Assembly (NCBI GenBank): GCA_038234715.1
Contig: JBBQTD010000023.1
Span: 1 to 47,938 of the forward strand
Source of the DNA: SZAS-103 sp038234715
GTDB taxonomy: Bacteria; Pseudomonadota; Gammaproteobacteria; Xanthomonadales; Xanthomonadaceae
Direction of reading: 5' to 3'
DNA length: 47,938 bases
Shown: piece after piece, positions 42,146-47,938 of the stretch
How the letters are laid out: every line of letters begins with the position of its first letter
How positions within the stretch are numbered: the stretch's first letter is position 1
Program-made: the position numbers and the translations under genes
The notes under the pieces: generated by a model
Seen by the model: only the letters and a program-made list of their open reading frames with translations
Database searches by the model: none
Told to the model about the DNA's origin: nothing

Positions 42146-43152
42146 TGCGCTACGACTTCCTCATCGCCACATTCCTGCTGGTCGCCATTGCAGGCGCCGC
42201 GTTGCTGCCCGTGTTGTGGCGCGGCGCAAGGCGCACGGCATTCGCGGTTGCGTTGTTCATGCCCCTCGCTGCAGTGGTGTTGTATGCGCTTGTCGGCAAT
42301 CTGTCCTCGCTCGATCCGGCGCGCCTCGCAGCCGAGCCGACACTCGACCAGACCGTGGATGCGCTTGCACAAAGCATGCGGATGCATCCCGAAGTGCTGG
42401 AAGGATGGGTCTTGCTAGGTCGCAGCCGCAAGGCGCAGCAGCGTTATCCCGAAGCGCGCGATGCGTATGCGCGCGCGCTGCGACTTGCGCCCAACGATCC
42501 CAACCTGATGGTCGAGGCCGCCGAGACGATGACACTCGACGATCCCGCGCACCGCATCCAGGGCCCGGCATTGGCGCTGTTGCAGCAGGCGCAACGGATC
42601 GATCCGCGCAACCAGCGCGCGCTGTGGTTCCTCGGAATCGCGGCGTTCCAGCAACACCACTACGCGGAAGCGGCGGTGACGTGGCAACCGCTGCTGACGC
42701 TCGCACCCGAATCGACGCGACCTGCCCTGCGCAAGCAGATCGACCAGGCCCGTACGCTTGCGGGGATACCAGCGCTTCCACCGGAAACCGCGACGATTGC
42801 CGGCCCGCCGTTGCTGACCGCGCGGGTCGACATCGCGCCTGCGCTGCGCGCGAAACTCGTGCCGACCGACGTCCTGTTCGTGTATGCGCGCATGCCGAAC
42901 GGCCCCCCGATGCCGCTCGCGGTGAAACGTATGCAGGCGAAGGATTTCCCGGTTACCGTCGCGCTCGCCGATGCCGACGGTCCGATGCCGACCATGCGCC
43001 TGTCGCAGCAAACGAACGTGGACGTGCTGGCGCGCATTTCGCACTCCGGTGACGCAATTCCACAATCGGGCGATTTCGAGGCCGCCACCCTGAGTGCGAA
43101 AGTCGGCGCGAAAGACCTGCTCACACTTACCATCGACCGCATCCATCCATGA
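42145..43152 (+). CDS. ccmI: Cytochrome c-type biogenesis protein CcmI (CycH)
   Basis: 335 aa. Two N-terminal membrane spans are followed by a TPR region (LEGWVLLGRSRKAQQRYPEA and NQRALWFLGIAAFQQHHYAEA) and a C-terminal periplasmic domain (VFVYARMPNGPPMPLAVKR-like). CcmI binds the C terminus of apocytochrome c and presents it to the heme lyase. The ATG at 42145 has AGGA seven bases upstream. An ATG two codons earlier is the alternative. It ends in an ATGA overlap with the metX-like gene. Confidence 0.93.
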   Translation: MRYDFLIATFLLVAIAGAALLPVLWRGARRTAFAVALFMPLAAVVLYALVGNLSSLDPARLAAEPTLDQTVDALAQSMRMHPEVLEGWVLLGRSRKAQQRYPEARDAYARALRLAPNDPNLMVEAAETMTLDDPAHRIQGPALALLQQAQRIDPRNQRALWFLGIAAFQQHHYAEAAVTWQPLLTLAPESTRPALRKQIDQARTLAGIPALPPETATIAGPPLLTARVDIAPALRAKLVPTDVLFVYARMPNGPPMPLAVKRMQAKDFPVTVALADADGPMPTMRLSQQTNVDVLARISHSGDAIPQSGDFEAATLSAKVGAKDLLTLTIDRIHP

Positions 43153-44282
43153 CCGAATACATTCCACCAGCAAGCCTGTTCCACGATCTGCCCTCGCCGT
43201 TCGCATTCAAGCGCGGCGGCGCGTTGCCGGGTGCACGCCTGGCTTATGAAACATGGGGCACCCTCAATGCCGCACGCGACAATGCGATCCTGATCCTGAC
43301 CGGGCTGTCGCCGAGCGCACACGCGGCATCGCATGCGGACAATCCCGAAGCAGGCTGGTGGGAAGCAATGATCGGTTCCGGCAAGCCGATCGATACCGAT
43401 CGCTGGTTCGTCGTCTGCGCCAACTCGCTCGGAAGCTGCAAGGGCTCGACTGGCCCGGCATCCGCCCGACCGGCGACTGGCGAGCCCTATCGCCTCGCGT
43501 TTCCAGAACTCGCGATCGAGGACATCGCCAATGCCGCGCACGCGCTCATGCAGGGGCTTGGTATCGGGCAGCTCGCATGCACGATCGGCTGCTCCATGGG
43601 CGGCATGACCGCACTGGCGTACGCACGCCTGCATCCGCGCAGCGCGCGCGCCCAGATCAACATTTCCGGCGCGGCCCAGTCGCTGCCATTCTCGATTGCG
43701 ATCCGTTCCCTGCAACGCGAAGCGATCCGGCTTGATCCGAAGTGGAACGAAGGCGCATACACCGATGCGTCCTACCCCGAGAACGGCATGCGCATGGCGC
43801 GCAAGCTCGGGGTGATCACCTACCGCTCGTCGCTGGAATGGAGTGGCCGCTTCGGTCGCGTGCGCCTGGATGGCGACCACCGTGAAGGCGACGATCCATT
43901 CGGCCGGGAATTCCAGGTCGAAAGCTACCTTGAGGGCCACGCACGCCGCTTCGTCCGTCAGTTCGACCCGAACAGCTACCTGTACCTGAGCCGCTCGATG
44001 GACTGGTTCGACCTTGCCGATCACGGCGGGGGCGACCCGGCGAATGCATTGCGCGACATAGCGCAAGCCGGCAGCGCGTTGCAACGTGCGCTGGTGATCG
44101 GAGTGGAAACCGACATCCTGTTTCCCCTGCAGCAGCAGGAACAGATCGCCAGCGGTCTGCGCGCTGGAGGCGCCGACGTCACCTTTGCCCCGTTGCCCTC
44201 GCCACAGGGCCACGATGCGTTCCTCGTGGATATCGCGCGATTCGGGCCAGTGGTCGGCGATTTTCTCGGCAAGCTCCAATGA
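43149..44282 (+). CDS. metX: MetX-family acyltransferase, probably serine O-succinyltransferase
   Basis: 377 aa alpha/beta hydrolase. The nucleophile Ser149 is in GCSMGGMTAL. The catalytic Asp is in ETDILFP and the His in QGHDAFLVD. The sequence closely resembles what I recall of the Xanthomonas MetX homologue, which acylates L-serine with succinyl-CoA for cysteine synthesis rather than L-homoserine. The substrate should be regarded as inferred. It starts inside the ccmI stop (ATGA) and is coupled to a cysteine dioxygenase, which fits a cysteine role. Homoserine O-acyltransferase is the main alternative. Confidence 0.85.
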   Translation: MTEYIPPASLFHDLPSPFAFKRGGALPGARLAYETWGTLNAARDNAILILTGLSPSAHAASHADNPEAGWWEAMIGSGKPIDTDRWFVVCANSLGSCKGSTGPASARPATGEPYRLAFPELAIEDIANAAHALMQGLGIGQLACTIGCSMGGMTALAYARLHPRSARAQINISGAAQSLPFSIAIRSLQREAIRLDPKWNEGAYTDASYPENGMRMARKLGVITYRSSLEWSGRFGRVRLDGDHREGDDPFGREFQVESYLEGHARRFVRQFDPNSYLYLSRSMDWFDLADHGGGDPANALRDIAQAGSALQRALVIGVETDILFPLQQQEQIASGLRAGGADVTFAPLPSPQGHDAFLVDIARFGPVVGDFLGKLQ

Positions 44283-44908
44283 GCGGTAGAATCGCCGCCA
44301 TGGATGACGCCAGACCCTGTTGCCCGCCGTGCGTCCCGGTCGATTTCACTGGCCGCGACAAGCTCGTCGCGCTGATCGATGCAGCAGTCGCGCTCGGCGA
44401 CCAGCAGGCCGTCACCGCCGCGCTGCGAAATGCCTTGTGCGCATTGATCCGCGATCCGGACGTGCGCCTGCCGGACTGCGTCCACGAGGCGATCTTCGAT
44501 CACTATGCGCGCCGCGAGCTCTATCGCAGCGAGCGCTACGGCTACAGCGTCGTCGCGATGACCTGGGGGCCGGGCCAGGGCACACCCGTTCACGACCATT
44601 CCGGCATGTGGTGCGTGGAAGGCGTGTGGGATGGCCAACTCGAGATCACCCAATACGAATTGCTCGAACGCGATGGGGAACGCTATCGCTTTCGCGCTGC
44701 CGGTGGCATGCAGGCGGGGCCTGGGAGCGCTGGCAGCCTGATCCCGCCGCACGAGTACCACACCATCGGCAATCCGAATCCCGATGCGGTCGCGGTGACC
44801 CTGCACATCTACAAGGCGCCGATGGACTACTGCTCGAAGTTCTATCCGCAGGGCGGCGAATGGTACGTGCGCTGCGGCAGCGCAATGGCGACCGACGCCG
44901 CGGCCTGA
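44279..44908 (+). CDS. Cysteine dioxygenase (type I thiol dioxygenase)
   Basis: 209 aa cupin. The iron ligands are His105 and His107 in PVHDHSG and His161 in HEYHTIG. His176 and Tyr178 in LHIYKAP match the catalytic His155/Tyr157 of mammalian enzymes. A Cys (Cys112) stands five residues after the second His, the position of mammalian Cys93 that crosslinks to Tyr157. The enzyme would oxidise cysteine to cysteine sulfinate. A Cys-rich N terminus (PCCPPC) is unusual. The ATG at 44279 overlaps the metX stop. The ATG at 44300 (MDDARPC) is an alternative. It is the last gene of the ccm-metX unit. Confidence 0.88.
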   Translation: MSGRIAAMDDARPCCPPCVPVDFTGRDKLVALIDAAVALGDQQAVTAALRNALCALIRDPDVRLPDCVHEAIFDHYARRELYRSERYGYSVVAMTWGPGQGTPVHDHSGMWCVEGVWDGQLEITQYELLERDGERYRFRAAGGMQAGPGSAGSLIPPHEYHTIGNPNPDAVAVTLHIYKAPMDYCSKFYPQGGEWYVRCGSAMATDAAA

Positions 44909-44964
44909 GCCGACGCGAAGCGCCCGTGTCGCGCAGCGCAAGCGACTCCGGCCGGCAATCCCGT

Positions 44965-44970
44965 TATAAT
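44965..44970 (+). promoter_or_regulatory. -10 box of the tRNA-Leu promoter
   Basis: A perfect TATAAT ends 15 bases before the first tRNA base, the right distance for a short 5' leader. No clear TTGACA-like -35 is visible upstream. Confidence 0.6.
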
Positions 44971-44985
44971 TGGCGAGCAACATGT

Positions 44986-45071
44986 GCCGGTGTGGCGGAA
45001 CGGTAGACGCGATTGACTCAAAATCAATTATCCGAAAGGGTGTGTGGGTTCGATTCCCTCCACCGGCACCA
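44986..45071 (+). tRNA. tRNA-Leu (anticodon CAA)
   Basis: 86 bases including an encoded CCA. The acceptor stem GCCGGTG/CACCGGC is perfect. The anticodon stem ATTGA/TCAAT frames the loop CTCAAAA, with CAA at 45019-45021. A long variable arm of the class II type and the T loop TTCGATT are present. The anticodon reads UUG codons. Its 3' end is the likely attachment site of the integrase next door. Confidence 0.97.
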
Positions 45072-45117
45072 TGAAGCGGTTTCAGGCGGTCCCAAGCAAT
45101 CCCAAGAAACCCACGAG

Positions 45118-45141
45118 ACCCGCCTAACTGACGGGTTTTTC
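45118..45141 (+). terminator. Terminator-like hairpin after tRNA-Leu
   Basis: Stem ACCCG/CGGGT with a 9-base loop, followed by TTTTTC-type run. It lies about 47 bases after the tRNA 3' end and would stop tRNA transcription before the integrase gene. Confidence 0.5.
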
Positions 45142-45184
45142 GTTTCAGGCGATCCCGACCCGTCCCATTGCATCCGGATCAGTG

Positions 45185-45245
45185 TGTGAGTAGGCTTGTG
45201 AGTAGCTGGCACTTCGGTGCCCGTTTCGCAAGCTCCCTACTCACA
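45185..45245. promoter_or_regulatory. Three copies of TGTGAGTAG before the integrase gene
   Basis: TGTGAGTAG occurs at 45185-45193 and 45197-45205 as direct repeats 12 bases apart and again inverted at 45237-45245, just before the integrase start. Another direct pair, GTTTCAGGCG(G/A)TCCC, lies at 45079-45093 and 45142-45156. Such repeats next to an att site often bind integrase arms, excisionase or a repressor. The binding protein is unknown. Confidence 0.5.
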
Positions 45246-45255
45246 GTGATTCGCC

Positions 45256-46452
45256 ATGCTCACCGACGCCAAACTACGCGCGCTCAAGCCTCGCCAATCG
45301 CTTTACAGGCTCGCCGATGATAAGGGCCTGTGCGTAGAGGTTCCGACCACTGGTGCGCGCTTGTGGCGCTTCCGGTATCGCTACAACGGCACGGCGAAGA
45401 TGATCGGATTGGGTGCATGGCCGGAAATATCGCTCGCCGATGCGCGCCGCCGCCGCGATGCCGCACGCGCACTTGTTGCCGCCGGCCAGGACCCAAGCCA
45501 GCAACGCGCGGCGGAGAAGGACGCCGCTGCCCTCACCTTCGAAACGCTGGCCCGCGAATGGCTCGCGCGTCGCGACGTGGCAGAAGCGACTGCATCGAAG
45601 GACGCGTGGCTGCTCGACTTCGCGATCGACCGCTTCGGCAAGGTTCCGGCCTGCGAAGTCACAAGCCTTGACGTGCTCGCCCTGCTGCAGACCTTGGAGG
45701 CCGAGGCGAAGCTTGAGACCGCGCGACGGCTGCGCGCGAAGGTCTCGACCGTCTTCCGATATGGCAAGGCAACCCGACGCCTGAAATTCGACCCTACTGC
45801 CGACCTCGAACGCGACGCGATCAAGGCACCGAAGGTCAAGCACCACGCGGCCATCACTGATCCTCGGCGCGTCGGCGAACTGTTGCGCGCGATCGACCAG
45901 TATGGTGGCGGATTCGTGGCGTCCCGGGCTCTCCGGCTGGCTCCCCTGCTCTTCGTGCGACCTGGCGAACTCCGCACCGCGGAATGGTCGGAAGTCGACA
46001 TGGACAAGTGCGAATGGCGGGTCCCAGCGGCGAAAATGAAGATGCGCATCGAGCACATTGTTCCCCTCTCTACTCAGGCCGTCGCGATCCTGCGCGAGTT
46101 GCACCCGCTGACGGGCCGTGGCATGTACGTCTTCCCGAGCGCGCGCAGCCCGCGCCGGCCCCTGAGCGAGAACACAGTGAACGCCTCACTTCGAACGATG
46201 GGCTACGCCAGCGACGTACAGACCGCGCACGGCTTCCGCACGATCGCGAGCACCCTTCTCCATGAGCTGGGTTATCCGACCGACATCATCGAGCGCCAGC
46301 TCGCGCACAAGGAGGCAAACGCCGTGAAGGACGCCTACAACCGTGCCCAGCACCTGCCTGAGCGCCGCGCGATGATGCAGGCATGGGCCGACTATCTCGA
46401 TGCGCTCAAAACCGGCAGCAACGTGACGCCGATCAAGCGCAAGGCTGGGTGA
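45256..46452 (+). CDS. P4-type tyrosine-recombinase integrase
   Basis: 398 aa. The N-terminal DUF4102-type arm-binding domain starts MLTDAKLRALKPRQSLYRL and includes GKG-like LADDKGLCVEVP. The central core-binding domain is at about 95-190. The C-terminal catalytic domain has Arg235 (RPGELRTAEW), His325 and Arg328 (HGFRT), and nucleophile Tyr361 (AYNRAQ). Such integrases insert islands at tRNA 3' ends, here tRNA-Leu(CAA) 184 bp upstream. It looks intact. Confidence 0.95.
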   Translation: MLTDAKLRALKPRQSLYRLADDKGLCVEVPTTGARLWRFRYRYNGTAKMIGLGAWPEISLADARRRRDAARALVAAGQDPSQQRAAEKDAAALTFETLAREWLARRDVAEATASKDAWLLDFAIDRFGKVPACEVTSLDVLALLQTLEAEAKLETARRLRAKVSTVFRYGKATRRLKFDPTADLERDAIKAPKVKHHAAITDPRRVGELLRAIDQYGGGFVASRALRLAPLLFVRPGELRTAEWSEVDMDKCEWRVPAAKMKMRIEHIVPLSTQAVAILRELHPLTGRGMYVFPSARSPRRPLSENTVNASLRTMGYASDVQTAHGFRTIASTLLHELGYPTDIIERQLAHKEANAVKDAYNRAQHLPERRAMMQAWADYLDALKTGSNVTPIKRKAG

Positions 46453-46480
46453 TTCGGATTCAGGGGCGTAGGGGTGCGCA

Positions 46481-47116
46481 ATGGCCGAGAGAAAGGCGAA
46501 GGGAAAACCGAAGGCCCACATGCCTGCGCATATCTATTTCGATGATGCGCAGCTTGCATCATGGTTAGACACGCCGGTCGGAGCTGATCCTGCAAGCCGC
46601 ATCTTGATCGCAATGGAAGCCGGCCAACACTTGGCGAAAGATCGCGCCCACGCAGCGCAGATGGTCGCCGCCTTTCAGTACGCGATAGCCTCAGGGAGCA
46701 CGCCAGACTTGCGCGCAATGGCTCTTTGCTTGTGGCTGCTGCAGCCAGCCGCGTTTGGTGAAGACGCGCGCAGGCTGCCATTTCCACCCACGCGCGGGAA
46801 GGGAGAAAAAAAATCCGTCCACATGAGCACTGGCAGGTATCAGACTGCTCTGGCTGTGCGGCAAGGGATGAACGATGGAATGCGACGGGATGCCGCAATC
46901 GCCGAGGTCGCTCGAATTCTGGGCGAAAACGAAGACTCCGAACGCGTTCGCGGCAGCTACCAGGATGTGCTCTGGAAAATCGGCAGCAAAGAAATGGACG
47001 AACGTATCGCTTACATCAAGGAAGCGGGTGGTCAACACATGGAGCAGCACCTTGTCAAACAGGGAAAATCTCTATTTACCCTGTTGGCGGAGTCTGCTGC
47101 TGCGATGATTAGCTGA
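46481..47116 (+). CDS. Island protein of unknown function, 211 aa
   Basis: A soluble protein without a signal or membrane segment. The N terminus is basic (KAKGKPKAHMPAH). The middle has helical segments and FPPTRGKGEKKS, a likely linker. The C-terminal half has charged helices. Its base composition is slightly more AT-rich than the core genes, consistent with transfer. I recognise no family. It lies between the integrase and the AlpA gene on the same strand, so it probably belongs to the island's regulatory or replication module. Confidence 0.75.
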   Translation: MAERKAKGKPKAHMPAHIYFDDAQLASWLDTPVGADPASRILIAMEAGQHLAKDRAHAAQMVAAFQYAIASGSTPDLRAMALCLWLLQPAAFGEDARRLPFPPTRGKGEKKSVHMSTGRYQTALAVRQGMNDGMRRDAAIAEVARILGENEDSERVRGSYQDVLWKIGSKEMDERIAYIKEAGGQHMEQHLVKQGKSLFTLLAESAAAMIS

Positions 47117-47160
47117 CCCTACCAAGCCCGGCACATCGCAGGGCGTCTAGTGGGGTCCCG

Positions 47161-47400
47161 ATGAGCACTAACACTATCCCGGCGACGATGATCGCCGCCG
47201 TCCATGCGCTGATCCGCCTGCCTGAAGTCAAGAGGCGCTGTGCATTGAGTCGATCCGAAATCTACAGGCGCGTCGGACTCGGGACGTTTCCGGCGCCAAT
47301 TAAGATTGGCCAGCACGCATCGGCTTGGGCCGATCATGAAATCTCGGAGTGGATCGCCGATCGAATCGCCGATCGGGATGCAAAGGAGCGTGCTGCGTGA
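47161..47400 (+). CDS. alpA: AlpA-family transcriptional regulator
   Basis: 79 aa with the AlpA/MerR-like winged helix: LIRLPEVKRRCALSRSEIYRRVGLGTFPAPIKIG followed by AWADHEISEWIADRI. In P4-like elements AlpA activates the integrase or excisionase. Its TGA overlaps the next gene's GTG. Its upstream region (47117-47160) holds no clear promoter. Confidence 0.9.
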   Translation: MSTNTIPATMIAAVHALIRLPEVKRRCALSRSEIYRRVGLGTFPAPIKIGQHASAWADHEISEWIADRIADRDAKERAA

Positions 47401-47768
47401 GCAGCCTCAAAGAGAAACGCGCCGCTGGCAGGCGACGCGCTTCAGAGAATGCCAACGCTTGGACGGCGAGTAGCAGGTGCGATCATACCGCGATCCATGC
47501 GGGCAGCTTCAGATTCACGCCGCGCGATCTACTGGTGATCGTCGCCGCCCATTTGCAAACCGCACGGCACGCGCTAGATGGGCTATCTCTGCTCGTGGAC
47601 GGCATAGGGCGTACACCCTTGCCTGCCGATACGGTCGCTGTAGCAGCAGAGCTTGCTGACCTGCTCGATGTGCATTGCTCTGATCTTGCCGCGGTCCTGG
47701 CCCTCCCGTGCGACCACACAGCACAAGACGTGCGAGCGCGCAGGGACGGTCATGGCAAAGACTCCTAG
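47397..47768 (+). CDS. Small island protein of unknown function
   Basis: 123 aa starting from a GTG that overlaps the alpA stop (GTGA). The N terminus is basic (KEKRAAGRRR). The C-terminal two thirds are helical with FTPRDLLVIVAAHLQTARHAL and a Leu/Ala-rich stretch. I recognise no family. The overlap with alpA supports its being translated. The next gene starts 16 bases before its end. Confidence 0.6.
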   Translation: MSSLKEKRAAGRRRASENANAWTASSRCDHTAIHAGSFRFTPRDLLVIVAAHLQTARHALDGLSLLVDGIGRTPLPADTVAVAAELADLLDVHCSDLAAVLALPCDHTAQDVRARRDGHGKDS

Positions 47769-47938
47769 TCGGTCCAAGATCAAGGGCCGCAAAGAGTCGG
47801 GCACATTCATGCAGGTGCCGACGGTTGTGCTGAACAGCCCGAACTTCTGCGCGCTATCCACCAAAGCGAAAGCTTTGCTGCTCGACATGGGGGCGCGCTT
47901 CACCGGTCACAACAACGGCAACCTGGCAGCGCCCTGGT
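47752..47938 (+). CDS. Island protein, N-terminal part only (cut by window edge)
   Basis: The first 62 codons are visible from the ATG at 47752, which overlaps the end of the preceding gene. A basic start (AKTPSRSKIKGRKESG) is followed by VPTVVLNSPNFCALSTKAKALLLDMGARFTGHNNGN. That segment resembles the start of helix-turn-helix proteins found in integrative elements, but only from memory. No function is claimed. Confidence 0.65.
   Translation, partial: MAKTPSRSKIKGRKESGTFMQVPTVVLNSPNFCALSTKAKALLLDMGARFTGHNNGNLAAPW

Larger units (their letters stand above)
45050..47938 (+). mobile_element. Genomic island integrated at tRNA-Leu (left part only)
   Basis: A P4-type tyrosine integrase reading away from the tRNA, an AlpA-type regulator and small unknown genes follow the tRNA-Leu 3' end directly. 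This is the standard order of an integrative element using the tRNA 3' end as att site. The far end, with a repeat of the tRNA 3' segment, must be beyond 47938. The left boundary is inferred, not seen. Confidence 0.8.

Noticed and set aside
47100..47938. The right attachment site of the island inside the window
   Set aside because: I could find no second copy of the tRNA-Leu 3' end before 47938.

Overview
The window looks like chromosomal DNA of a GC-rich gammaproteobacterium, most likely order Xanthomonadales (Lysobacterales). The family cannot be fixed from the sequence alone. The evidence is the smc-zipA-ligA order, GyrA with Gln at position 83, a RluB with a very long Gly/Pro/Arg tail, a serine O-succinyltransferase-like MetX, and a complete System I cytochrome c maturation operon (ccmABCDEFGHI).

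Layout. Positions 1-784 hold one integron-type gene cassette (unknown protein, minus strand) with a recognisable attC. Positions 785-1745 have no confident gene but contain a perfect 32-bp palindrome and a 21-bp tandem repeat array. From 1746 to 25624 nearly everything is on the minus strand: pbpC with its alpha-2-macroglobulin partner; an HtrA-type protease coupled to a catalytically degenerate homologue; gyrA; mtnA; a three-repeat DUF3011 protein; then smc, zipA, ligA and epmA. Positions 25836-26425 carry yciI-bolA (minus). A divergent plus-strand operon, yciO-scpA-scpB-rluB, follows, then an AsmA-family gene and yqcC. Positions 33585-35536 (minus) carry an aminotransferase/omega-amidase pair. 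Positions 35537-36345 contain a second 21-bp array of the same family as the first. Positions 36346-44908 form one tightly overlapping plus-strand unit, ccmA to ccmI followed by a MetX-family acyltransferase and a cysteine dioxygenase. At 44986 there is tRNA-Leu(CAA), and directly after it a P4-type integrase begins a genomic island that runs off the right edge.

How genes work together. Alpha-2-macroglobulin and PBP1C form an envelope defence and repair pair. Smc with ScpA and ScpB makes the chromosome condensin, split here into two nearby operons on opposite strands. CcmA-I export heme and attach it to apocytochromes. MtnA and the YbdL/YafV pair both belong to methionine salvage chemistry. 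The MetX-like enzyme and cysteine dioxygenase suggest cysteine synthesis and oxidation coupled to cytochrome c maturation.

Most unusual points: the cassette whose two ends rebuild a perfect attC core; two distant 21-bp (heptapeptide) arrays of one family; the HtrA/pseudo-HtrA pair; a 23-codon mini-ORF bridging ccmB and ccmC that was made by a 17-bp tandem duplication; and an island of unknown cargo at tRNA-Leu. I found no CRISPR array, no rRNA and no clear new multi-gene system. The repeat arrays and the lone cassette are the best leads.
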